Origin: Chitinophaga pinensis
GTDB lineage: Bacteria; Bacteroidota; Bacteroidia; Chitinophagales; Chitinophagaceae
Assembly: GCA_902167325.1 (NCBI GenBank)
Contig: LR632930.1
Location: forward strand, 5,828,001 to 5,892,000
Length of the DNA stretch: 64,000 bases
Direction of reading: 5' to 3'
Shown here: piece by piece, positions 9,151 through 16,424 of the stretch
Position numbering within the stretch: position 1 is the first letter of the stretch
How the letters are laid out: every line of letters starts with the position of its first letter
Notes under the pieces: model-generated
The model's database searches: none
The model's input: the letters and a program-made list of their open reading frames with translations, nothing else
Told to the model about the DNA's origin: nothing
Translations under genes and position numbers: made by a program

Positions 9151-9189
9151 AAGTATTTGTAATACAAACATGGCACTGCTACACAGCGG
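9117..9189 (-). promoter_or_regulatory. trp antiterminator pairing
   Basis: The minus-strand segment CCGCTGTGTA at the end of the leader-peptide frame (plus 9180-9189) is exactly complementary over 10 bp to TACACAGCGG in the loop and 3' arm of the terminator (plus 9125-9134). The two pairings exclude each other. The leader stop codon TAG overlaps the segment, so a ribosome that completes the peptide covers it (terminator forms), while one stalled at the Trp codons 17 nt upstream leaves it free (antiterminator forms). Confidence 0.82.
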
Positions 9190-9232
9190 AGATATCCATT
9201 GCGTGCCACCAAAGTTTGTATGTGTTGTTCAT
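9179..9232 (-). CDS. trpL: trp operon leader peptide
   Basis: A 17-codon frame reading MNNTYKLWWHAMDISAV, with two adjacent TGG codons at 9211-9206. An in-frame ATG two codons earlier (9238) would give MQ in front. It sits between a promoter-like sequence and an intrinsic terminator, 96 nt before trpE. Tandem Trp codons in so short a frame, in this place, match the classical trp leader peptide. Its role would be to sense charged tRNA-Trp by ribosome stalling, not to make a functional protein. Confidence 0.9.
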   Translation of the reverse strand: MNNTYKLWWHAMDISAV

Positions 9233-9246
9233 TTGCATGATGAAGG

Positions 9247-9278
9247 CAAAGATGGATTGTTTTCCCGAAAAATGCAAA
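9247..9278 (-). promoter_or_regulatory. Predicted internal trp promoter (-33/-7)
   Basis: On the minus strand TTTG (plus 9275-9278), a 20-bp spacer, then CATCTTTG (plus 9247-9254), one mismatch from the Bacteroidota -7 consensus TAnnTTTG. It falls just after the hisB stop at 9296, and a start near 9242 would put the leader peptide ATG within about 10 nt of the 5' end. This gives the trp genes a promoter separate from that of hisG. Confidence 0.65.
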
Positions 9279-9295
9279 TTTTATTTTGGTCATGA

Positions 9296-10429
9296 TCAGA
9301 GTACCCCTTTGGTGCTGGGAAGCTGCATATTATCAGGGTTCCGCTTCACCGCCATTTTAATTGCTTTGGCAAACACTTTGAAGATCGCTTCGATCTTGTG
9401 GTGCTCGTTATCGCCTTCCGCTTTGATATTCAGGTTGCAGCGGGCCGCGTCCGAGAAGGATTTAAAGAAGTGGAAGAACATCTCAGTAGGCATCTCTCCT
9501 ATCTTCTCCCGCTTAAACTCCGCATCCCATACAATCCAGTTACGCCCCCCGAAGTCGATGGCTGCCTGTGCAAGACAGTCGTCCATCGGCAGGCAGAATC
9601 CATAACGCTCCATGCCTTTCTTATCGGCAAGCGCCATGGCAAAAGCCTCTCCCAGTGCCAGACCGGTATCCTCGATGGTATGGTGCTCGTCGATGTGAAG
9701 GTCGCCCTTGGCGTGGATCTTCAGGTCGATGCTCCCGTGCCGGGCAATCTGGTCCAGCATATGATCGAAGAAGCCCAGGCCCGTCTGGATATCGGCTTTA
9801 CCCGTTCCGTCGAGGTTCAGCGCTATGCGGATGTCGGTTTCTTTGGTAGTGCGGGCATGGCTTACCGTACGCAGCCCGATCTTCAAAAATTCATAAATCT
9901 TTGCCCAGTCGGTGGTTTCCAATGCCACTACGTCTTTCAGCTCCTCTTCTCCCCCTGTTTCTGATGCACCGAGACTGGCATCCATTTTCAGCCAGATGGC
10001 TTTGGCGCCCAGGTTCTGTGCCAGCTTCACGTCGGTGATACGGTCGCCAATTACATAGGAGTTGGCGAGGTCGTAGCGCTCGGTGAAATACTCCTTCAGC
10101 ATCCCGATACCGGGTTTGCGGGTGGGGAGGTTATCGGCCGGGAAGCTTTTGTCGATATGCTCTCTGGCAAACACAATGCCTTCGCCTGCAAAGGTGTTGA
10201 TGATATGATTATGTGCGGGGTGGAAGGTTTCTTCCGGGAAGCTGCTGCTGCCCAGTCCGTCCTGGTTAGATACCAGTACCAGTTCATAATCCAGCTCAGC
10301 GGCGATCTTCCCCAGGTATTTGAACACTTTGGGGTAAAAAACCACCTTCTCAAGGCTGTCTATCTGATAGGTTGGCGGCTGTTCCAGGATCATGGTGCCG
10401 TCGCGGTCTATAAAAAGTACACGTTTCAT
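9296..10429 (-). CDS. hisB: HisB, bifunctional histidinol-phosphatase / imidazoleglycerol-phosphate dehydratase
   Basis: 377 residues from the ATG at 10429-10427, which overlaps the hisC stop (TAATG). The N-terminal half is a HAD phosphatase with the DxD nucleophile pair D8/D10 (FIDRDGTM) and the Zn/GDR region YVIGDRITDV. From about residue 190 the dehydratase domain follows, with the Mn-binding motifs FFDHMLDQIARHG, DLHIDEHHTIED and DNEHHKIEA. It performs steps 6 and 8 of histidine synthesis. The frame stays open upstream of the ATG, but the first convincing residues are MKRVLFIDRDGT. Confidence 0.96.
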   Translation of the reverse strand: MKRVLFIDRDGTMILEQPPTYQIDSLEKVVFYPKVFKYLGKIAAELDYELVLVSNQDGLGSSSFPEETFHPAHNHIINTFAGEGIVFAREHIDKSFPADNLPTRKPGIGMLKEYFTERYDLANSYVIGDRITDVKLAQNLGAKAIWLKMDASLGASETGGEEELKDVVALETTDWAKIYEFLKIGLRTVSHARTTKETDIRIALNLDGTGKADIQTGLGFFDHMLDQIARHGSIDLKIHAKGDLHIDEHHTIEDTGLALGEAFAMALADKKGMERYGFCLPMDDCLAQAAIDFGGRNWIVWDAEFKREKIGEMPTEMFFHFFKSFSDAARCNLNIKAEGDNEHHKIEAIFKVFAKAIKMAVKRNPDNMQLPSTKGVL

Positions 10430-11478
10430 TAACGGGTGATGTTTTGAAGGGCCTGCAATAAGGTAACGTTCTCGTCGGGGGTACCAATGGTGATGCGGAG
10501 GCATCCGGCGCAGAGTTCTACTTTGGAACGGTCGCGGACAATAATGCCTTTCTCCACAAGGCTGCCGTATATCCCTTTGGCATCGGTCGTTTTCACGAGC
10601 AGGAAGTTGGCATCACTGGGGTATACTTTCTCTACAATAGCCAGTTTCGCCAGTTCGCCCGTCAGCCGGTTCCTTTCTTCTACCGTTTCTTTGATCCATG
10701 CGTTCACCTGCTCCACATTGTTCAGCGCTTCCAGCGCCAGCTCCTGTGATGCCTGGTTGATGTTATACGGCGGCTTGATCTTGTTGAAGATATTGATGAT
10801 ATCCTCACTGGCGAAAGCCATGCCCATGCGCAATGCTGCCAAACCCCAGGCCTTGGAAAGCGTTTGCAGGATCACGAGGTTGGGATACTCCGTAAGCTCC
10901 TGTATGAGGGATTTGTGTTTGCTGAAGTTGATGTATGCCTCATCCACCACCACAATACCGTCGAAGTTATTCAGCACCATTTCTATTGATTCCTTATCAA
11001 TAGCGTTTGCCGTAGGGTTGTTGGGAGAGCAGATGAAGATCATCTTCGTGTTCTCATCAATTGCTGCTTCGATGGCTTCCAGATCCAGCTGAAAATCTTC
11101 CGTGAGAGAGGCTTTGCGGATGATGGCATCGTTGATATTGGCGGATACTTCGTACATGCCGTACGTAGGCGGACAAAGGATCACATTATCGATCCCCGGC
11201 CGGCAGAATGCACGGTACAGGATATCGATGGCCTCGTCGCTGCCATTACCGAGGAATATATTCTGCGGGGGCACCCCTTTAATATCCGCAAGGCGGTATT
11301 TCACCTTCCATTGCAGCGGATCGGGATAGCGGTGATAGCTGACAGGGAGCGGGGAGCCGAAACTATTCTCGTTGGCATCGAGGTAAACGGATGCTTCGCC
11401 TTTATACTCATCGCGGGCGGAGGAGTAAGGAGTAAGCCGTTTGATATTGTCTCTTAAAAGTGAATTCAGATCGAACAT
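10429..11478 (-). CDS. hisC: HisC, histidinol-phosphate aminotransferase
   Basis: 349 residues, fold-type I PLP aminotransferase that converts imidazole acetol phosphate to histidinol phosphate. The Schiff-base lysine is K209 in TLSKAWGLA. The PLP contacts LGNGSDEAID (near 76-85), CSPNNPT (150-156) and VVDEAYINF (177-185) and the C-terminal LRITIGT are all present. ATG at 11478-11476, 6 nt after hisD. Confidence 0.97.
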   Translation of the reverse strand: MFDLNSLLRDNIKRLTPYSSARDEYKGEASVYLDANENSFGSPLPVSYHRYPDPLQWKVKYRLADIKGVPPQNIFLGNGSDEAIDILYRAFCRPGIDNVILCPPTYGMYEVSANINDAIIRKASLTEDFQLDLEAIEAAIDENTKMIFICSPNNPTANAIDKESIEMVLNNFDGIVVVDEAYINFSKHKSLIQELTEYPNLVILQTLSKAWGLAALRMGMAFASEDIINIFNKIKPPYNINQASQELALEALNNVEQVNAWIKETVEERNRLTGELAKLAIVEKVYPSDANFLLVKTTDAKGIYGSLVEKGIIVRDRSKVELCAGCLRITIGTPDENVTLLQALQNITR

Positions 11479-11484
11479 GTCGTA

Positions 11485-12786
11485 TTACTTGAAAGATGAT
11501 TCGTTTTGGATGTAGCGGACGCGGATGGAAACGGCCTGTTTGTGTGCATCAAGCCCTTCTGCTTCCGCCATGGCTTCAATAGCCGGGGCAATGGTTTGAA
11601 GTCCTTCGCGGCTGAGGCGCTGGAAGGTGATCTTTTTCACGAAGCTGTCTACACTCACACCGCTGTACGCCGTGGCATAGCCGTTGGTGGGCAGGGTATG
11701 GTTGGTACCGGAGGCATAGTCGCCCGCACTTTCAGGGGAGTAATTCCCCAGGAACACGGAACCGGCGTTAACAACCCTGGTGGCAAGGGCTTCATCGTTC
11801 TCACAGGCCATGATAAGGTGCTCGGGAGCATAGTCGTTGAGCATATCCATGGCTTCGTCGCGGTCACTTACCAATACCAGTTTGCTATTGTCCAGTGCTT
11901 TGGCGGCGAACTCCCTGCGGGGGAGCTTCTCCAGCTGCGCTGCCACTTCCTTTTCCACGGATGTAATTACCGCTTCGGAAGTAGTTACGAGCAGCACCTG
12001 ACTGTCTGCCCCATGCTCTGCCTGCGACAGCAGATCCGCTGCCACAAAAGCCGGCACACAGGAATCGTCTGCAAATACGGCTACCTCTGAAGGACCGGCA
12101 GGCATATCAATGGCAGTACCTGCGGCATTTACGAGTTGCTTGGCACAGGTCACATACTGGTTACCGGGGCCGAATATTTTATACACTTTAGGAACCGTTT
12201 CAGTTCCATAAGCCATGGCACCGATAGCCTGTACCCCGCCGATGGAGAACACCTGATTAATACCGGTGAACCTTGCGGCCCAGAGCACCGCGGGGTGGAT
12301 AACGCCGTCTTTACCGGGAGGTGTACATAGTACGATTTCGCTGCAGCCCGCCAGTCTTGCAGGGATGGCCAGCATGAGGATGGTGGAGAACAAAGGCGCG
12401 GTTCCTCCGGGGATGTAAAGCCCTACCTTTTCGATGCCTACCGGCTTGCGCCAGCATTGTACACCGGGCATGGTTTCTATCACGGTCACATCTTCCACCT
12501 GTGCGCGGTGAAACGCTTCGATATTGGCGGCAGCGGTGCGGATGGCAGCTTTCAGGTCTTCTCCCAGCAGCTTATCGGCCAGCTCGAAAGCTTCCGCAGG
12601 TACGGCGATGCTGGTGAGGGGTACTTTATCGAACTGGAGGGTGTATCGGCGGAGGGCTTCATCACCGTATTGCTTCACATCTTTCAGCACCGCGGATACG
12701 GTGGCTTCCAGCTGTGAGTTGTCCAGTACGGGCCGCTGCAACAGGGTGCTCCAGGTATTTTTTTCCGGATAACGGATGATTTGCAT
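11485..12786 (-). CDS. hisD: HisD, histidinol dehydrogenase
   Basis: 433 residues, full length. A Zn-dependent, NAD-linked four-electron oxidation of L-histidinol to L-histidine. Recognisable segments are YIPGGTAPLFSTILM, FGPGNQYVTCAK, AGPSEVAVFAD and the catalytic/Zn stretch QAEHGADSQVLL, with the C-terminal NHTLPTNG and YSGVSVDSF. ATG at 12786-12784, 10 nt after the hisG stop. Confidence 0.97.
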   Translation of the reverse strand: MQIIRYPEKNTWSTLLQRPVLDNSQLEATVSAVLKDVKQYGDEALRRYTLQFDKVPLTSIAVPAEAFELADKLLGEDLKAAIRTAAANIEAFHRAQVEDVTVIETMPGVQCWRKPVGIEKVGLYIPGGTAPLFSTILMLAIPARLAGCSEIVLCTPPGKDGVIHPAVLWAARFTGINQVFSIGGVQAIGAMAYGTETVPKVYKIFGPGNQYVTCAKQLVNAAGTAIDMPAGPSEVAVFADDSCVPAFVAADLLSQAEHGADSQVLLVTTSEAVITSVEKEVAAQLEKLPRREFAAKALDNSKLVLVSDRDEAMDMLNDYAPEHLIMACENDEALATRVVNAGSVFLGNYSPESAGDYASGTNHTLPTNGYATAYSGVSVDSFVKKITFQRLSREGLQTIAPAIEAMAEAEGLDAHKQAVSIRVRYIQNESSFK

Positions 12787-12796
12787 GACGGTGTTT

Positions 12797-13651
12797 TTAG
12801 ATAACCATTTTTTCGATAGGCACTACCAGTATGCCTTCGGCACCGGCGGCTTTCAGGCTTTCGATGATGTCCCAGAAATCATTTTCATTCAGTACGGAGT
12901 GCACGCTGCTCCATCCGGCTTCTGCGAGTGGCAGAACGGTAGGGCTTTTCATACCCGGCAGCAGCCCGATGATCTCGGAGAGCTTATCGTTAGGGGCATT
13001 CAGCAGTACGTACTTATTGTTTTTGGCTTTCTTCACCGCCTGTATGCGGAACACCAGCTTACGGAGCAATACTTTCTGCTCGTCGGTGAGTTTGTTATTA
13101 GCTACGAGGATGGCTTCGGAGCGGAGTACGGTTTCTACTTCCTTGAGGCCGTTCATGAACAGGGTGGAACCGCTGCTTACGAGGTCGCAGATAGCTTCTG
13201 CCAGTCCTATACCGGGGGCGATCTCTACGGAGCCGCTGATCTCGTGGATCTCCGCTTCAATACCCATTTTACCCAGGAAATCGTTCACAATCACGGGATA
13301 ACTGGTAGCAATTCGTTTGCCATGCAGGTCGCGGATGGAATTATACTCCATGGATTTTGGTACTGCCATGGCTAAGCGGCATTTGCCGAAGCCCAGCTTC
13401 TCTACCGTTTGCAAGGGACAATTCTTCTCCAGCACTACGTTCTCTCCCACAATTCCCAGGTCGGCCACACCGTCTTCCACGTACTGCGGAATATCGTCGT
13501 CGCGCAGGAAGAATACTTCCAGCGGGAAATTAGTGGCCTCTGTCTTGAGTTTGTTTACGCCGTTGTTGATGTCTATCCCGCATTCTTTCAGCAGTTTGAT
13601 AGAGTCTTCGTGCAGGCGCCCTGATTTCTGAATGGCAATTCGCAGTTTCAT
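12797..13651 (-). CDS. hisG: HisG, ATP phosphoribosyltransferase (long form)
   Basis: 284 residues, the long HisG form that carries a C-terminal ACT-like histidine-binding domain (from about residue 210), so no HisZ is needed. It joins ATP and PRPP in the first, feedback-inhibited step. The PRPP loop is DLVSSGSTLFMNGL near 157-170 and the N-terminal domain starts LRIAIQKSGRL. ATG at 13651-13649 is 26 nt beyond an intrinsic terminator and 83 nt after the His-codon leader peptide stop, so the gene heads an attenuated operon. Confidence 0.97.
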   Translation of the reverse strand: MKLRIAIQKSGRLHEDSIKLLKECGIDINNGVNKLKTEATNFPLEVFFLRDDDIPQYVEDGVADLGIVGENVVLEKNCPLQTVEKLGFGKCRLAMAVPKSMEYNSIRDLHGKRIATSYPVIVNDFLGKMGIEAEIHEISGSVEIAPGIGLAEAICDLVSSGSTLFMNGLKEVETVLRSEAILVANNKLTDEQKVLLRKLVFRIQAVKKAKNNKYVLLNAPNDKLSEIIGLLPGMKSPTVLPLAEAGWSSVHSVLNENDFWDIIESLKAAGAEGILVVPIEKMVI

Positions 13652-13670
13652 GTTGATTCGATTCCTGTGT

Positions 13671-13708
13671 GAAACAAAAAAGGCTTACCGGTACACGGTA
13701 AGCCTTTT
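13671..13708 (-). terminator. his attenuator terminator
   Basis: On the minus strand AAAAGGCTTACCG pairs with CGGTAAGCCTTTT (13 bp, plus 13678-13708) around a 5-nt loop, followed by a T run before GTTTC. It stands between the His-rich leader peptide and hisG. Confidence 0.92.
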
Positions 13709-13755
13709 ATGGTGAATATCTGTTGTTAGTACACTACAGCATCCCCTGCTTACCG
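13696..13755 (-). promoter_or_regulatory. his antiterminator pairing
   Basis: CGGTAAGC inside the second half of the leader-peptide frame (plus 13748-13755) is a copy of the terminator 3' arm and can pair over 8 bp with the 5' arm GCTTACCG (plus 13696-13703). The segment lies 12 nt after the last His codon. Stalling at the His codons would leave it free to break up the terminator; a ribosome reading to the stop would cover it. Confidence 0.78.
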
Positions 13756-13799
13756 GTCTGGCAAGTATGGTGATGATGTGTATGTACGGTAATGTTCAT
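13734..13799 (-). CDS. hisL: his operon leader peptide
   Basis: A 21-codon frame beginning MNITVHTHHHHTCQTG and ending KQGML, with five His codons at positions 6 and 8-11. It lies 14-20 nt downstream of a consensus promoter and directly upstream of an intrinsic terminator and hisG, the classical arrangement of a histidine leader peptide. The His codons are CAT and CAC. It is expected to act in cis by reporting tRNA-His charging. Confidence 0.92.
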   Translation of the reverse strand: MNITVHTHHHHTCQTGKQGML

Positions 13800-13819
13800 G
13801 TGTGATTTGAAGTCGTGTG

Positions 13820-13849
13820 CAAAGGTAGGAACTAATTTCAGATTTCAAA
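13820..13849 (-). promoter_or_regulatory. Predicted his operon promoter (-33/-7)
   Basis: Minus strand TTTG (plus 13846-13849), 18-bp spacer, TACCTTTG (plus 13820-13827), a perfect match to the Bacteroidota TAnnTTTG element. The inferred start near 13815 leaves a 5' leader of about 15 nt before the leader-peptide ATG. Confidence 0.78.
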
Positions 13850-13912
13850 CCTTTCTGCCATTTTTTTGAAAAATTGCCATTCACACACTTGTTTGATAGA
13901 AAATATCTAAAA

Positions 13913-15058
13913 TCAGGACAAATCTACGTTATACAGCGTTTTCAGCTGCCGTTTAAAGACTGCGGCGGGTGTTATCCTGAAAAGGGTATTTCTCAATGCC
14001 ATGAGGACCGGATGGCGCCATTGGGCCATATTCCCCATCATCCGGGAACGCCTTACCACCATACGGGTGCGGGAGAGGCGCCGTTTACTGAAAGCCCGGA
14101 ATGCCATTCCGGGGTCTTTATGCCGGGCTATCTCCGCCGCCAGTATCACCGCATCTTCGATAGCCTGGCAGGCCCCCTGCCCCATATTGGGCGTGGTGGC
14201 ATGTGCCGCATCTCCAATCAGGACAATATTCCCCTGTACATATTCGTGGGTGGTGGGCAGGTCTGCAATATCGCCCCAGATGAGCGGGAGGCCTTCGCTG
14301 GCCTGTAGCAATACCCGTACCCTCTCAGGATATCCTGAAAATATGCGTCCCAGCCCTGCAGCCGTCATGTTCTTCATCTCCGGGTCGCGGGAAGGGGCGT
14401 TTATACAGGCAAACCAGTACACTTTACCGTTTGTGAGGGGTACGATCCCGAAACGGCCGGCAGGACCCAGTATCTCTTCCACTTCCTCCGCCGCTGCCGG
14501 ACCATCAGGCACCACACACCGCCAGCAGGTGTACCCTGCGTATTGCGGAGTTACCCCGGGCAGCACCGACTGCCGCACCACGGAATTAATCCCATCGGCC
14601 GCAATGAGGTAATCCGTAACATGCTCGCTGCCATCCCGGAACTGAAGGAGGATAGACCGGCCATGGGGCTTCACGGCGGCCAGGGGCTTCCCGGTATGGA
14701 TGCGGGACCGGTCCAGATGGGAAAGCAGTGCTTCATGGAGATCGGCCCGGTGGATAACGAAATTATCCTGCCCGGAGCTGCGGCTGATGGCAGTGGTATC
14801 GGTATGGGCAAGGAGCGCGTCTTTTTCTGTACGGAAAGAAAAACCTTCGAGGAAACGCCCTTTGGCAATGATCTCTTTTTCGATGCCAAGCACGGCCAGC
14901 GCCTGAATAGCATTGGCTGCCAGCCCTATCCCGGCGCCTACTGGCTTCAGCTCGGGGGCAGCCTCAAAAATCACCGGGTCTATACCCTTCTGCCGTAAAG
15001 CAATGGCTGCCGTAAGCCCGGCTATGCCTCCTCCGATGATGGTATATTGTTGCTGCAT
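13913..15058 (-). CDS. FAD-dependent aromatic-type monooxygenase
   Basis: 381 residues, single-component flavoprotein monooxygenase of the PHBH/UbiH fold. The ADP-binding GGGIAG (8-13) with the acidic end of strand 2 at VIFE, and the ribityl-binding GDAAHATTPNMGQGA (near 275-289) are clear, as is the YLIAADGINSVVR (DG) motif. Such enzymes use NAD(P)H and O2 to hydroxylate or epoxidise small ring compounds; the substrate cannot be told from sequence. It is a single-gene unit downstream of the his promoter region but on the same strand, so it is read before and not as part of the his operon. Confidence 0.85.
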   Translation of the reverse strand: MQQQYTIIGGGIAGLTAAIALRQKGIDPVIFEAAPELKPVGAGIGLAANAIQALAVLGIEKEIIAKGRFLEGFSFRTEKDALLAHTDTTAISRSSGQDNFVIHRADLHEALLSHLDRSRIHTGKPLAAVKPHGRSILLQFRDGSEHVTDYLIAADGINSVVRQSVLPGVTPQYAGYTCWRCVVPDGPAAAEEVEEILGPAGRFGIVPLTNGKVYWFACINAPSRDPEMKNMTAAGLGRIFSGYPERVRVLLQASEGLPLIWGDIADLPTTHEYVQGNIVLIGDAAHATTPNMGQGACQAIEDAVILAAEIARHKDPGMAFRAFSKRRLSRTRMVVRRSRMMGNMAQWRHPVLMALRNTLFRITPAAVFKRQLKTLYNVDLS

Positions 15059-15097
15059 AGTATGCGGTTAGGGTAGGATGGGTATGTTTGACAGGAG

Positions 15098-15105
15098 CAA
15101 AAATA
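15098..15105 (-). promoter_or_regulatory. Predicted -7 element for the FAD monooxygenase
   Basis: Minus strand TATTTTTG matches TAnnTTTG, 40 nt before the ATG at 15058. No clear -33 TTTG at the right distance. Confidence 0.4.
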
Positions 15106-15158
15106 GTGCTGGCAGGATTGTGAAAGCATGATAAACCTCAGCTTCCGGAGACCGTCAG

Positions 15159-15207
15159 AAAAAAACAGGGCCGGCGCAACTGCTTCTGCAAGCAGCCCGG
15201 CCGGCCC
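15159..15207 (-). terminator. Strong minus-strand terminator upstream of the monooxygenase
   Basis: GGGCCGGC (plus 15168-15175) pairs with GCCGGCCC (15200-15207), enclosing a second stem CTGCTT/AAGCAG; on the minus strand a seven-T run follows. No annotated gene feeds transcription into it from the right, which suggests a short unrecognised transcript or an attenuated leader of the monooxygenase. Confidence 0.75.
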
Positions 15208-15389
15208 GTTTGTGATGTAGTTAACAAACTAATAGTCAGGTATACATGGCGGTGAGGACAGTGCAAAGGTGCAACTAAGCCGGCAACCCCGCAAGTGCCG
15301 AGTGATCAACCAAATGCAGGAAATGACGAATGCGGGACATCAGAAAACGGGTGCGGAATACGGCCGGTTCGTCTTAAATTGCCGTCCGT
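15208..15389. other. Divergent intergenic region
   Basis: Separates the minus-strand terminator from the LytS-like kinase gene. On the minus strand there is a weak promoter-like TTG-N20-CACCTTTG (about 15255-15285) whose transcript would run about 90 nt into the terminator, passing an inverted repeat GTTTGT/ACAAAC (15208-15229). The only short frame on it is 3 codons (ATG TAT ACC TGA). No convincing promoter for the plus-strand kinase was found. Confidence 0.35.
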
Positions 15390-16424
15390 ATGGCATTCAG
15401 AAATTTTTTCCAGAACGGTCTTGTGGTGAACCTGCTGTTCCTCATCGTGCTCCTTGCCGTAAATGTGCTGGTAAACCTTCAGTACGAACCACTGAGCAAT
15501 GTGCGGTTGTTTGTATACCAGAGCGTATCACTGGCATACATATACGTGATGTGTGTGCTGCACAACAAATACGTGCTGCGGCTGCTCATCCATAAAAGCC
15601 AGTACTGGCAATACATCTGGGCAGTAGTGGGCTGGCTGGCGATTGTAACCACCGTTACCTATACCCTGCGGGTGTATGTGTTCAGGACCGATAATAACGT
15701 GCTGTGGCTGGGCGATCTCGTATTTGGTGCCGCCTGCCTCCTCATCGGGGTGGGTATGTGGTTCCTCTACCGCGGGGCTACGCTTCAAACCATGGAGCTG
15801 CGCAACTCCCTCCTCCTGAAGGAAAAAGAGCTGCAATACCTCCAGAGCCAGCTGGACCCTCACTTCTTCTTCAACACCCTCAACAACCTGTACGGCGTGA
15901 GCCTCCGCTATCCCAACAAAACGCCGGAGCTCATTCTCAGCATCTCCGAACTGATGCGTTATCAGCTGCAAAGCTCCCGGAAGCAACTGGTGCCGCTGGA
16001 AGATGAGCTGCAGTTTATCCGCAACTATGTGCACCTGGAACGGGCAAGGGTAAGGCAGCGCTGCCAGGTAACGTTTAAGAAGAAAGGGCATGAAAAAGAC
16101 CTGCTCATTACCCCGCTTATCCTTATCGCGTTCGTGGAAAACGCTTTTAAATACGCTCCTTCGAGCATGTCGGCCTCGTATATAAAAGTAGAGCTGGAAA
16201 TCAAAGGGGAAACACTGTTGCTGAAGATCCGGAATACCGTTCCGTCCAACAAACAATCCGTATCTTCGACGGGTGTGGGATTGAACAACGTTCGTCAGCG
16301 GCTTGCCCTTGCTTACGCCAAGCGCCACACGCTGATCTCGTACGAAGAAAACAATATTTATTATACCGAATTGCAATTAACGCTCGACCGCCATGCAAAC
16401 ACTCCGTTGCCTGATCGTAGATGA
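15390..16424 (+). CDS. LytS/YehU-type sensor histidine kinase
   Basis: 344 residues. About four N-terminal membrane helices (residues 11-30, 40-58, 74-95, 108-127) are followed by a coiled-coil-like linker and a His_kinase domain with the phosphoacceptor H158 in LDPHFFFNTLNNL. The ATPase part shows the N box ENAFKYAP and the G box STGVGLNNVRQRL. It should phosphorylate the LytTR regulator encoded next, whose start overlaps its 3' end by 32 nt in another frame. The ligand is unknown; there is no large periplasmic sensor domain, so a membrane or intramembrane signal is likely. Confidence 0.93.
   Translation: MAFRNFFQNGLVVNLLFLIVLLAVNVLVNLQYEPLSNVRLFVYQSVSLAYIYVMCVLHNKYVLRLLIHKSQYWQYIWAVVGWLAIVTTVTYTLRVYVFRTDNNVLWLGDLVFGAACLLIGVGMWFLYRGATLQTMELRNSLLLKEKELQYLQSQLDPHFFFNTLNNLYGVSLRYPNKTPELILSISELMRYQLQSSRKQLVPLEDELQFIRNYVHLERARVRQRCQVTFKKKGHEKDLLITPLILIAFVENAFKYAPSSMSASYIKVELEIKGETLLLKIRNTVPSNKQSVSSTGVGLNNVRQRLALAYAKRHTLISYEENNIYYTELQLTLDRHANTPLPDRR

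Noticed and set aside
7830..9152. 440-codon plus-strand frame opposite trpE
   Set aside because: Same reason: it mirrors a clear trpE and crosses the trp attenuator.
9090..9293. 67-codon minus-strand frame (MTKIKFAFFGKTIHLC...) across the hisB-trpE gap
   Set aside because: It runs through the trp promoter, leader peptide and terminator in another frame; the 17-codon Trp-Trp leader explains the region much better.
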